Part shown: positions 1-9,168 of the stretch, in pieces | How positions within the stretch are numbered: position 1 is the stretch's first letter | How the letters are laid out: each line of letters begins with the position of its first letter | Assembly: GCA_028288025.1 (NCBI GenBank) | Contig: JAQBOM010000039.1 | Coordinates: 48,051-112,050 of the forward strand | Length of the DNA stretch: 64,000 nt | Source of the DNA: Mucilaginibacter sp. | GTDB lineage: Bacteria; Bacteroidota; Bacteroidia; Sphingobacteriales; Sphingobacteriaceae | Direction: 5' to 3' | Notes under the pieces: generated by a model | Seen by the model: the letters and a program-made list of their open reading frames with translations, nothing else | Databases searched by the model: none | What the model was told of the DNA's origin: nothing | Position numbers and translations under genes: made by a program

Positions 1-157
1 AACTTTCATTGTACGGCTACTTATACCAGACATAATCTTTGAATGTAAGCTGTTTTATTGTAATTTAGCTATTATGTCATCTAAATATAATTAATTTTTG
101 ACCTAAACTATAAGTTAAACAAAGCGGATACTAAGTTTGTGCTTAGTACTTACCACT
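1..157 (+). promoter_or_regulatory. Leader and possible promoter of regulator A
   Basis: No gene is visible here. AATCTTTG at 34-41 resembles the Bacteroidota -7 element TAnnTTTG (7 of 8), and ATTG at 8-11 lies 22 bp upstream as a possible -33 element. The same ATTG/22 bp/-7 layout occurs in front of the paralogous regulator at 30545. The 11-bp triple repeat found before the hydrolase units is absent here. The window edge cuts off anything further upstream. Confidence 0.3.
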
Positions 158-2710
158 ATGAGATTTTTTTTATCGGGAACAGTTGCGGTTATTTTATTAA
201 ATATTCTATCCATATTGCCAGCCAATGCGCAGTCATATGGACTTGGATTTTATAGCCATGAAGTAGTACAGGATAAGCGCACAACCTTAGATCTTGGTCT
301 GAATAATGTTTCTTCAACGGATAACCTTGATGTTTCTTTTGATCTGTCCTTTATCCCCAACCACGAAATTTATTTTGGTTATATATTAAGGCTTATTGGT
401 AATGATAAACAGAACATCGACTTAGTATATGACAACCAGGCTAATACCCGCCATTTTAAAATAATTATAGGCGACCGGCTTTCAAAAATATCATTCAATA
501 TTGCTGATAAGTTACTGTTTGAACACTGGAACAGGCTGCGGTTGGTGGTCAATTATAAGCAGAATAAGATTACAGTTTTTTCTGGCGGTGAATCATTTTC
601 TGAATCGGGGATTCATTTACAACAAAGTAAAAGCTACAAACTGCTTTTTGGCGCTAATGCCTATCGCCTGTATCAAACGACCGACCTTCCTCCTTTAAAA
701 ATAAGAGATGTAAATATTTCGCAAAATGGTAAACTGGTATCCAACTGGCCGCTTAATGAATATCAGGGCAATGTTGCTTATGAAACGGTGAACAGAAACA
801 ACGGAACTGTAACCAACCCGCTATGGATAAAAGCCCGTCACCGCAACTGGCAACTGGAAAAGGAATTTACCGTGCCGGGTGATGCCAGCTTAGCCTTTGA
901 TACAGTTAACGAAGTGGTTTATATCATTTCTCGAGACTCGCTGGTTATTTTCTCGGTGAACAAAACGCCGCAGTTGAAAAGTACAGTTTACCGTTCGGGA
1001 AGGCAATCGTTGGTACCAGGGGATCAGGCATTGTTCAGCAATAATATGCTCTATTATCTTTATATGGATCAGCAGGCGGTAGCCCGGTATGATTTTAAAG
1101 AACAGCGCTGGAATAAGGCATTCAAAAATACTGCAACGGATAATGGGCACCTGAATAAGTTTTTCAATAAAACAGACAGCTCGATATATATCATCGGCGG
1201 GTACGGGCAGCTGATATACAAAGACAGTGTTAAACGTTATAACGTTATTACTAATACCTGGCAAAAAATAAAAGTAAAAGGGGACACATTTACTCCACGT
1301 TATTTGGCTGGGTTGGGCACCAATGCTACCGGCGATACAGCTTATGTAATTGGGGGCTATGGCAGCGCATCTGGTCAGCAGATAGTAAACCCGCGTAATT
1401 TGTATGATATGATGCGGTTTACCGTAAAAGACAAAACGTTTAAAAGGCTGTTTAATATCGATGTGAAAAATGGTGATTTCGTATTTGCGAACTCCTTAGT
1501 TATCAATGAAAAGGGCCGATCATATTACGGTCTTATCTTCCCGCAGCATAAATTCAATTCAAACCTCCAGCTTATAAAAGGTTCTTTGGATAAGGCTGAC
1601 TATCATTTGGTAGGGGATACCATTCCCTTTCTGTTTCATGATGTAACTTCGTTTGCCGATATGTGCTATTACCCGCGTAGCGGTAAATTTTTGACAGTTA
1701 CCCTTTTCCGGGAAAATGAGCAAACGAGAATCAAGATTTATTCACTGTTAAGTCCGCCTGAACCATTGACTAGTACCTTGATGTCAATTAGTAGTGTCAA
1801 TTATCTTTTGTGGATCGCCGCTTTTTGCATAACAGCACTGGTTATTGCTGCATACCTCATTTATCACCGTAAGAAGAATACAAAAGCATCACTTAGATTA
1901 GAAAAATCTGGTAGAGAATTATCCCCAATCGTTCTTGATGCAGACCGGGAAATAATAATGGCAGAAAATGATCATATTAGGGGAAGCAACGAGGATGCGA
2001 TATTTTTATTTGGCAACCTGCAGCTCTTTACGCCGGAAGGAGATGAGCTTACCAAATATTTTACGCCCCTGCTAAAGGAACTATTCCTGGTTATTTTGTT
2101 GTACTCGGTGAAGCTGGATAGGGGAGTAAGTCCCGAAAAATTGAACGAGATGCTTTGGTTTGACAAACCAGATAAAAGCGCCCGTAACAACCGGGCGGTA
2201 TATATTGCCAAACTCAAATTACTGCTGGATAAAATGGGTCACTGCCATTTATCAAAAAATACAGGCTATTGGAAAATTGAGATCGATTATAATCGTACAC
2301 ACATTGATTACCACAACTATCTGAGCATTGTGTCCGATAAGAACAAACTGAATAAACAAAAGATAATACAACTTACCGATATTACGAAACGGGGCAATTT
2401 TTTGTCAAACATTGAATATGAATGGCTAGATCCTTTCAAATCCGAGGTTTCTAACGAAATAATTGATTCCTATATTCAATTTGCGAACAGCGTTCAAATC
2501 GCCGACGATCCTGAGTTTTTAATAAAGCTGGCTAATGATATTTTCTCATTTGACCCGGTAAACGAGGAAGCTATGATCTTGAAATGCAAGGCCCTTGCAC
2601 ATATTGGCAAACATTCTCTGGCAAAAAATGCTTTCGAGAATTTCAATAAAGAGTATAAAGCCATTTATGGCGAGACCTTTGAGCGGGATTTTCATTCAAT
2701 TCTCGAATAA
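158..2710 (+). CDS. Membrane-anchored SARP-like transcription regulator with lectin/kelch sensor (regulator A)
   Basis: Probable one-component, ToxR/CadC-like regulator. I chose the ATG at 158 over the upstream TTG at 137 because it begins a clean signal peptide (MRFFLSGTVAV... ending ANAQS). Residues about 30-200 resemble a concanavalin A/LamG-type sandwich. Residues about 240-530 carry kelch-like blades (YIIGGYG near 344, YVIGGYG near 396). One membrane helix spans about 549-571, followed by RKK. In the cytoplasm, residues about 614-728 match the OmpR-like winged helix of SARP proteins (LW near the end of helix 2, then SARNNR, IAKLK and a TGYWKI hairpin). Residues about 728-850 match the BTAD helical domain (FDPVNEEAM, ALAHIGKHSLAKNAF). 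It is closely related to the protein at 30545, most strikingly in the DNA-binding half. It lies directly upstream of the first GH92 unit. The role as activator of the surrounding hydrolase operons is inferred. Confidence 0.8.
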   Translation: MRFFLSGTVAVILLNILSILPANAQSYGLGFYSHEVVQDKRTTLDLGLNNVSSTDNLDVSFDLSFIPNHEIYFGYILRLIGNDKQNIDLVYDNQANTRHFKIIIGDRLSKISFNIADKLLFEHWNRLRLVVNYKQNKITVFSGGESFSESGIHLQQSKSYKLLFGANAYRLYQTTDLPPLKIRDVNISQNGKLVSNWPLNEYQGNVAYETVNRNNGTVTNPLWIKARHRNWQLEKEFTVPGDASLAFDTVNEVVYIISRDSLVIFSVNKTPQLKSTVYRSGRQSLVPGDQALFSNNMLYYLYMDQQAVARYDFKEQRWNKAFKNTATDNGHLNKFFNKTDSSIYIIGGYGQLIYKDSVKRYNVITNTWQKIKVKGDTFTPRYLAGLGTNATGDTAYVIGGYGSASGQQIVNPRNLYDMMRFTVKDKTFKRLFNIDVKNGDFVFANSLVINEKGRSYYGLIFPQHKFNSNLQLIKGSLDKADYHLVGDTIPFLFHDVTSFADMCYYPRSGKFLTVTLFRENEQTRIKIYSLLSPPEPLTSTLMSISSVNYLLWIAAFCITALVIAAYLIYHRKKNTKASLRLEKSGRELSPIVLDADREIIMAENDHIRGSNEDAIFLFGNLQLFTPEGDELTKYFTPLLKELFLVILLYSVKLDRGVSPEKLNEMLWFDKPDKSARNNRAVYIAKLKLLLDKMGHCHLSKNTGYWKIEIDYNRTHIDYHNYLSIVSDKNKLNKQKIIQLTDITKRGNFLSNIEYEWLDPFKSEVSNEIIDSYIQFANSVQIADDPEFLIKLANDIFSFDPVNEEAMILKCKALAHIGKHSLAKNAFENFNKEYKAIYGETFERDFHSILE

Positions 2711-2740
2711 TTCTGTTACAAACAACATTTTTCTTTCCAA

Positions 2741-2785
2741 ATTAATCAAATATTAATAGTTCATTAAGCCTTACAGGCAATTTTG
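2741..2785 (+). promoter_or_regulatory. Triple 11-bp direct-repeat operator and -7 element, GH92/GH99-like unit
   Basis: Repeats start at 2741 (ATTAATCAAAT), 2752 (ATTAATAGTTC) and 2763 (ATTAAGCC), exactly 11 bp apart. The -7 element CAATTTTG is at 2778-2785, its TTTG starting 19 bp after the start of the third repeat. The start codon follows at 2814. The same geometry is seen at five other promoters in this window. Confidence 0.75.
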
Positions 2786-2813
2786 AGCTATAAACCGATT
2801 AAAATTTCAAAGA

Positions 2814-5062
2814 ATGATTATTTCTTTTTCCCGTTTGCTAAGGCCGGTAGTTTTCTGCGCTTTAATAAATTTTGCCATGTCAAATAAGTGTGATGCACAA
2901 AAAAGCATGGATGGTAATCTTAATTACATTGACACACGTATTGGTAATGTTGGGCAACTATTGGAACCAACGAGGCCAACCATGCACCTGCCCAATCAGA
3001 TGATTAGGATGTACCCCAAAAGGGCCGATTATATTGACGATCAAATCTCCAGTTTTCCTTTGAATATGGTCTCACACAGATTGGGCGAAGTTTTCGCAAT
3101 AAAACCCGACAACGGACCACTTACTCCTGGCTCGTGGGATCAAAAAATGCCATATGACCATGATCTAGAAGTTACCCGGCCATGGTACTATTCAACTTAC
3201 CTGATTGATAAGGATATAACAGTTGAGTTTACTCCTGGCAAAAGGTAGGTGTGTACCGGTTTTCTTTCCCCGCTAAAAGCGCTTTTAAAAGTGTTCTGTT
3301 TAATGTCTATAACGATGGGGTTGCAAAATGGAGTTTTACCGGCGGTAACGAGCTAGCCGGAGTGGAAACTTATCACGATGATATTAAAGTTTACGTGTAC
3401 GGTCAATTTAATGCAAAGGGGACAGCGGGTGTGGTTAATAACGATGCTTTATTAAAGGAAACATCGATAGAAGGTAAAGGCGCTAAATCGTTTATCACGT
3501 TTACAGCTGATGCGCCGGACGTTATTGAGTTTAGATATGCGATATCCTACATAAGTCCCGAACAAGCGAAACAAAATTTTAAAGACGAATTTACCGGGGG
3601 TGATTTTGCTGCGTTAAAACAGGCCGCTAAAGGCGCCTGGGCAAAGGTGGTTAACCAGATAGCAGTAGAAGGCGGTACCGTTGCACAACGCCGCTCATTT
3701 TATACCGCCCTATACCGCTGCAATGAACGTATGGTGAACATAAACGAAGACGGGCGTTATTACAGCGGATACGATAAAAAAGTACATGAAACTACAAGGT
3801 CATTTTATGTCGATGATTGGGTTTGGGATACCTATTTGGCCTTGCATCCGCTACGGGCCATATTAAACCCTGCCATGGAATCGGATATGTTGAATTCCTA
3901 TGTAAACATGTACCAGCAAAGCGGCTGGATGCCGACATTCCCGGTTCTGTTTGGAGATAACCCGTGTATGAACGGTTTTCATTCCACAGTTATGTTTTTA
4001 GATGATTACCGTAAGGGAATCCGCGGTTTTGATGTAGAGAAAGCCTATGAAGGTGTTAAAAAAAATGCAACGCAGGCTACCATGCTGCCCTGGAAGAACG
4101 GCCCTAAATGTGAGCTTGATGATTTTTATTATGTCAAAGGTTATTTCCCTGCGCTGCAAAAGGACGAAAAGGAGACTGTAAGCCTGGTGCATCCGTTCGA
4201 GAAAAGGCAAGCTGTTGCTGTCACGCTCGGCGGCAGCTATGATGACTGGGCGGTTGGACAGTTAGCCGCTGAATTGAATAAAACAGACGATGAGGCACTA
4301 TTTGCAAAGCGCGCCACCAATTACAAGAATCTTTGGAACGACGATAAAAGGATGTTTATCCCTAAAGATAAGGCCGGCAACTGGATTAATATCGATCCTA
4401 AGTTTGATGGCGGTCTTGGCGGCCGTGATTATTATGATGAAAACAATGGCTGGACATACCTATGGCAGGTTCAGCACGATATTGACGGACTCATTAACTT
4501 AATGGGCAACAAGATTAATTTCCAAAACAAGCTTGATCAAACATTCCGTGAAGGCCTGGACCGCAGCAAATACGAGTTTTGGGCTAAGTTCCCTGATGCT
4601 ACCGGTTTGGTAGGTCAATACTCCATGGGCAACGAACCAAGCTTCCACATACCATATCTGTATAATTATGCCGGTGCGCCCTGGAAAACCCAAAAACGCA
4701 TCAGGTTTTTGCTTGACGTATGGTACAAAGATAACATTTTTGGTATCCCCGGTGACGAGGATGGTGGAGGTATGTCGGCCTTTGTGGTGTTTTCGTCTAT
4801 GGGTTTTTACCCAATTACGCCGGGCAGGCCCGTTTATACTATTGGCAGTCCTGTTTTTAGTAAAGTCACTGTCAATCTTTCTAATGGCAAGCAGTTTAAA
4901 ATGGTTGCCAATAATTGTTCGGTGATCAATAAATATATTCAAAGCGCTAAGTTTAATGGCAAGGCTTTAAATAAGCCATGGTTTAATCATGAGCAACTGG
5001 TAGCCGGCGGAGAACTTGAGCTTGAAATGGGCCCGAAGCCCAATAAAAACTGGGGTATCTAA
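2814..5062 (+). pseudogene. GH92 alpha-mannosidase-family protein, interrupted by a 1-base frameshift
   Basis: Two reading frames together make one GH92 protein of about 749 residues. The first (2814-3248) has a signal peptide ending near CDAQ and stops at TAG 3246-3248. The second resumes one frame over and runs to 5062. The intact paralogue at 39719 reads GKKTGIYRF where this gene reads GKR-stop. Adding one A to the AAAA run at 3240-3243 restores GKKVGVYRF, so a single A was lost from the gene or from the sequence. The C-terminal half keeps GH92 hallmarks (GNEPSFH, then GDEDGGGMSAF and SSMGFYP), including the acidic residues expected in the calcium-dependent exo-alpha-mannosidase site. The rest of the reading frame is undamaged, which favours a recent mutation or a sequencing error. 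It is followed 36 bp later by a GH99-like gene. Confidence 0.85.
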
Positions 5063-5098
5063 TCAAAACCAAAACGAATACATATAAAACTTATTCTG

Positions 5099-6364
5099 AT
5101 GAAAAAACAAGCTTTTAGCATATTGCTGCTACTGCTATGGACTGTTGGATATGGCCAGCAAAAACACAGTAAGACATCAGCTTTTAAAAGTTATAAGGGG
5201 CTGGTGATGGCCGGCTACCAGGGCTGGTTCAATACTCCGGACGACGGAGCAGGTCGCGGCTGGAACCATTACCTTTCGCACGGCAAATTTGAGCCCGGTA
5301 GTACCAATATTGATGTTTGGCCCGATGTAAGTGAGTATAAAAAAACATATAAATCGCCATTTAAAAAGGCCGATGGCAGCTATGCCCGGCTGTATAGCTC
5401 ATACGATGCGTCATCTGTTGAAACGCATTTTAAATGGATGCAGCAATATGGTGTCGACGGCGTGTTTGTACAACGTTTTATCGGCGATGTTCAGCACAAT
5501 CCGGGTCGCAATCACAACGATGTGGTTTTGGGTAACGCACTAAAATATGCTCAAAAATATCATAGGGCAATTTCACTGATGTATGACCTTTCGGGAATGC
5601 ATGCCGGTGGTGATTCATTAGTAATCAGGGATTGGAAGCATTTGGTCGACAGCATGAAATTAACCAATCGCGGAAACAATCAAACCTGGTTGTATCACAA
5701 TGGTAAACCATTGATTGCAGTATGGGGTGTAGGGTTTAATGATAACCGCAAATATGGCCTGGCCGAAGCGGAGCGGATCATTGACTTTTTAAAGAATGAT
5801 CCTGTGTACGGTGGATGTGCTGTTTTGCTCGGTGTGCCAACCTATTGGCGCGATTTCGGGAACGATACTGAAAAAGACCCGCACCTGCATGATCTTTTAA
5901 AAAAAGTTGATATTATTCACCCCTGGTTTGTGGGGCGGTTTGATGAAACAAAATATCCTGCATTCAAGCAACGGATAGCCGATGACATCGCCTGGTGCAA
6001 AGAATATAAACTGGACTATGTGCCAACGATTTTTCCAGGCTTTAGCTGGCACAATATGAATCCGCGAAGCCCTCAGAATCAAATTCCGCGCAATCGGGGG
6101 CATTTTTACTGGAAACAAATTACTGGGGCTATAAACAGTGGAGCTGACATGCTGTATGTAGCCATGTTTGATGAAGTGGATGAAGGTACCGCTATCCTTA
6201 AAGCATCAAAAAATCCGCCTGTTGGTTTAAGCAGCTTCGTTACTTATGAAGATGATATTCCCAATGATTATTATTTATACCTAACAGGCTGTGCAGGCAA
6301 AATGCTTCGGAAACAAATACCCCTGCAGGGAACTGTACCCCCACCTTATGGCAAAAAACATTAA
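5099..6364 (+). CDS. Secreted glycoside hydrolase family 71/99-like protein
   Basis: 421-residue protein with a signal peptide (LLLLLWTVGYGQQ) and a single TIM-barrel-type catalytic region. It starts with VMAGYQGWF and ends with MFDEVDEGTAI. This last motif aligns with the GH99 endo-alpha-mannosidase motif FNEWHEGTQI, placing the two catalytic glutamates at E359 and E362. Known GH99 enzymes cleave within alpha-mannose-containing glycans. The activity of this bacterial 71/99-like branch is not established, so the substrate is inferred. It shares a transcript with the frameshifted GH92 upstream. Its closest relative in the window is the protein at 28967, with the same VMAGYQGWF start, FLKNDPVYGGCAV block and YVPxIxPGFSW block. 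Confidence 0.85.
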   Translation: MKKQAFSILLLLLWTVGYGQQKHSKTSAFKSYKGLVMAGYQGWFNTPDDGAGRGWNHYLSHGKFEPGSTNIDVWPDVSEYKKTYKSPFKKADGSYARLYSSYDASSVETHFKWMQQYGVDGVFVQRFIGDVQHNPGRNHNDVVLGNALKYAQKYHRAISLMYDLSGMHAGGDSLVIRDWKHLVDSMKLTNRGNNQTWLYHNGKPLIAVWGVGFNDNRKYGLAEAERIIDFLKNDPVYGGCAVLLGVPTYWRDFGNDTEKDPHLHDLLKKVDIIHPWFVGRFDETKYPAFKQRIADDIAWCKEYKLDYVPTIFPGFSWHNMNPRSPQNQIPRNRGHFYWKQITGAINSGADMLYVAMFDEVDEGTAILKASKNPPVGLSSFVTYEDDIPNDYYLYLTGCAGKMLRKQIPLQGTVPPPYGKKH

Positions 6365-6392
6365 TTCAAATAAAGCCCATAATACTAATGCT

Positions 6393-6437
6393 TTTAATGT
6401 TTTATTAATCTCTTATTAGTTATCCGGCATAGTTTCG
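6393..6437 (+). promoter_or_regulatory. Triple 11-bp direct-repeat operator and -7 element, GH3 gene
   Basis: Repeats start at 6393 (TTTAATGTTTT), 6404 (ATTAATCTCTT) and 6415 (ATTAGTTATCC), 11 bp apart. The -7 element TAGTTTCG is at 6430-6437, with TTCG starting 19 bp after the third repeat start. This indicates that the GH3 gene has its own promoter despite the short gap after the GH99-like gene. Confidence 0.75.
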
Positions 6438-6518
6438 CCTTGTAAACAATTATAACCCTGGATGCCAGGCAAACCAATCAACCAGAATAAAATTTAATCT
6501 TATCACAGTATAAATTAT

Positions 6519-8780
6519 ATGAAGAAAAAGAATGCCTCAATTTTGGCTCTTTTAACAATGACATTTTGTTCATTTAACATCCCGAAGCTGCCTGTAACAC
6601 CTCCTTACAAGAATGCTGCTTTACCTATAGAAAAACGGGTAGCAGATCTTTTAAGCAGGATGACCACCACAGAGAAGATCAGGCAACTCGATATGTATTG
6701 GGGGCATGAGGTTGCAAACATGAACGGTCACGAAGCGGTGTCGATGTCGGATAGCACTAGAATTAATATCGGCACGCAAGGCATTGGTTCAGTACACGAC
6801 CTTTACCCTTTAACGGCGGCGGTCACCAACCAAATACAACGTTACGCCGTTGAAAAAACACGGTTAGGCATACCGGTTTTATTTATTGAAGAGGGGCTAC
6901 ACGGCTACGAAAGCTTGGGTAGCACCACTTTTCCAATACCCCTGGCTATGGCCGGTGCCTGGGACACGGCCATTGTACATAAAGCCGGGCGTATTATAGC
7001 AACAGAAGTACGAGCGCACGGCGTTAATATGATACTGGGCCCGGTGCTATGCCTGTCGCGTGATCCCAGGTGGGGACGCGTAGAAGAGACTTATGGCGAA
7101 GACCCTTACCTGGCTGCTGCAAATGGGGTGGCTATGGTCAAAGGGTTACAGGGTAGTAAAATAAGTGATGCGGATGCCGTAATATCCGAGCCTAAACACT
7201 TTGCCGTGCATGGTGTGCCTGAGGCCGGCAGCAATACGGCTCCTGTAAACATGGGTGAAAGAGAGGCCCGTTCATCGTTTTTATATGTGTTTGAAAAGGC
7301 GGTTAAAGAAGGTGGTGCCTTAGGGATGATGGCCGCATACAGCGAGATAGATGGTATTCCCTGCGTAGATAACCGCTGGTTATTGAAAGATGTACTACGT
7401 AAGGAGTGGGGTTTTAAAGGCTTCGTGCTGTCCGACCTTGGGGCAATAAGAATGTCCTTAAACAGTCATCAGATAGCGTCAAGCCCTGCTGATGCATTGG
7501 GACAAACGTTTACTGCCGGATTGGATATGCAGTTTTATGATTTTCCGCATAGTCAATTTTTAGATGCTATGACGGAGGCTTTAAAAAGTAAAAACCTATC
7601 TTTAAATGAACTTGACAGGGCAGTATCGAACGTGCTGAGGGTTAAATTTATACTCGGCCTGTTTGATCATCCTTATATTGATGAAGAATTACTTAAAAAA
7701 GTAAACCACACCGATGCAAGCCGGGCCGTAGCTTTAAGAGCCGCACAGGAGGGTATCACCTTGTTGAAAAATGAAAATGAACTTTTGCCGCTTGGGCCGG
7801 GTGTACATTCAGTAGCAGTTATTGGTCCGTTAGCTCAAAGCACTTATTTGGGGGGATATGCCAATAAGCAGGGTAAAGGCGTTGCCATAGTTGATGCCTT
7901 GAAGCAAAGGGCCGGGGATAAGCTGGATATAAAATATGAAGCCGGCTATTCGTCGGACACATCCGCTGCAAAACAAACTGAAATATTACAAAGGGCGATA
8001 AATACAGTTAACAATACCGATGTAGCCATAGTTGTTTTGGGCGAAGATATAGACGAGGTTGGAGAGGGTAAGGACCGATCCAATCTTGACCTGAATAAGC
8101 GACAAGCACGACTTATTGAAGCGGTATATAAAACAGGTAAGCCGACAGTGGTTGTCCTTTTTAACGGCAGGCCTCTATGTATAAACTGGGTAGCCAAAGA
8201 GGTACCTGCAATTGTTGAATCATGGTTTCTCGGCGATACAGGCGGACTTGCTATTGCCGATGTATTACTTGGAAAAATTAATCCATCCGGCAAGCTGCCA
8301 ATGACATTCCCGCGCTCGATAGGTCAGCTGCCTTATTATTATAATCATAAACCTACTTCACGACACGTGTATGTAGACCAGGGTGCTTCGCCGTTGTTTC
8401 CGTTTGGGCATGGGTTGAGCTATACAACATTCCAGTATTCAGGCTTGAATATCAGCCCTGCGAGTATCCCGGTTAATGGGTCGGTAAACATCAGTATCGG
8501 CATAAAGAATACCGGTAAAGTTGAAGGCACCGAAGTGGTGCAGCTTTATATGCGTGATGTTATCGCCAGTGTTACAACACCAGTAAAATCATTAAAAGGG
8601 TTTCAACGCATTAGCTTGAAGCCTGGTGAAAGCGGCACTGTGAAATTTAAACTGGATAACCGGGAGCTGATGCTATGGAACAGGCAATTGAAACAGGTTG
8701 TAGAACCCGGTGAATTTAAAATTATGATTGGCAGTTCTTCGGAAGACTTAAGGGCAAGTGGTAGTTTTTATGTGAAATGA
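6519..8780 (+). CDS. Glycoside hydrolase family 3 protein (beta-glucosidase/beta-xylosidase type)
   Basis: 753-residue exported enzyme with an N-terminal signal (ILALLTMTFCSFN). The (beta/alpha)8 domain spans about 30-370. It contains RDPRWGRVEETYGEDPYL, KHFAVHG and the nucleophile motif GFVLSDLGAI with D306. The alpha/beta sandwich domain follows (about 400-620), with GEGKDRSNLDL supplying a candidate acid/base E516. A fibronectin III-like domain completes the C-terminus (about 660-753). Length and domain order match typical Bacteroidota periplasmic GH3 enzymes, which release terminal beta-linked glucose or xylose. The exact specificity cannot be read from sequence. It is monocistronic, with its own triple-repeat promoter and a 388-bp gap to the next gene. 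Confidence 0.9.
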   Translation: MKKKNASILALLTMTFCSFNIPKLPVTPPYKNAALPIEKRVADLLSRMTTTEKIRQLDMYWGHEVANMNGHEAVSMSDSTRINIGTQGIGSVHDLYPLTAAVTNQIQRYAVEKTRLGIPVLFIEEGLHGYESLGSTTFPIPLAMAGAWDTAIVHKAGRIIATEVRAHGVNMILGPVLCLSRDPRWGRVEETYGEDPYLAAANGVAMVKGLQGSKISDADAVISEPKHFAVHGVPEAGSNTAPVNMGEREARSSFLYVFEKAVKEGGALGMMAAYSEIDGIPCVDNRWLLKDVLRKEWGFKGFVLSDLGAIRMSLNSHQIASSPADALGQTFTAGLDMQFYDFPHSQFLDAMTEALKSKNLSLNELDRAVSNVLRVKFILGLFDHPYIDEELLKKVNHTDASRAVALRAAQEGITLLKNENELLPLGPGVHSVAVIGPLAQSTYLGGYANKQGKGVAIVDALKQRAGDKLDIKYEAGYSSDTSAAKQTEILQRAINTVNNTDVAIVVLGEDIDEVGEGKDRSNLDLNKRQARLIEAVYKTGKPTVVVLFNGRPLCINWVAKEVPAIVESWFLGDTGGLAIADVLLGKINPSGKLPMTFPRSIGQLPYYYNHKPTSRHVYVDQGASPLFPFGHGLSYTTFQYSGLNISPASIPVNGSVNISIGIKNTGKVEGTEVVQLYMRDVIASVTTPVKSLKGFQRISLKPGESGTVKFKLDNRELMLWNRQLKQVVEPGEFKIMIGSSSEDLRASGSFYVK

Positions 8781-9168
8781 TTTGATGTGCGGATATGCAA
8801 TATGCGGATTTTGTGAACGCGGTGCGGTGACCTGACCATATTTGTCGTGAAGAGGGAAAGAGGAGTTGTATTACGAGTAACGCGAATGTCACTCAGACGC
8901 CAATGCGGCAAATCTCAAAATCTGTCGGCATAAGAAATTGTTTCAATGATCTAATTATTATAAGAAATAAGCTGCCTTAACATATTTTTTACAGATTATC
9001 ATTCCGTATGCGTTTCAATTAATTCTTTATTAATCTTTTGTTATGTTAGTGATGTGTTTTTTGGTGAATGTTAATTAAGCGACAGCAATTATTAACACAT
9101 AAACCAATTAAGCCGGCGTATTTCATAAAGTTGAACCCGCCTGGCCATTTATAAATCACCTGCTAAAA
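8781..9168. other. Intergenic stretch upstream of GH2 (388 bp)
   Basis: I see no gene, RNA or terminator hairpin in the first 230 bases. The remainder contains the triple-repeat promoter at 9018-9063 and a roughly 100-base leader carrying AAACCAATTA at 9101-9110, a short element that recurs in other leaders of this window. Confidence 0.5.
9018..9063 (+). promoter_or_regulatory. Triple 11-bp direct-repeat operator, GH2 gene
   Basis: Repeats start at 9018 (ATTAATTCTTT), 9029 (ATTAATCTTTT) and 9040 (GTTATGTTAGT), 11 bp apart. The third is the most divergent copy in the set. A T-run ending in TTTG at 9060-9063 lies where the -7 element is expected, one base off the spacing seen elsewhere. Confidence 0.65.

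Noticed and set aside
137..157. TTG start and seven-residue extension of regulator A (likewise TTG starts at 13804, 17892, 22727 and 30527)
   Set aside because: The downstream ATG begins a clean signal peptide in each case; at 17892 the TTG is part of the promoter -7 element.
3240..3250. Programmed ribosomal frameshift in GH92
   Set aside because: A short AAAA run followed by a stop, no convincing slippery heptamer or downstream structure, and the paralogue has a normal frame; simple indel is likelier.
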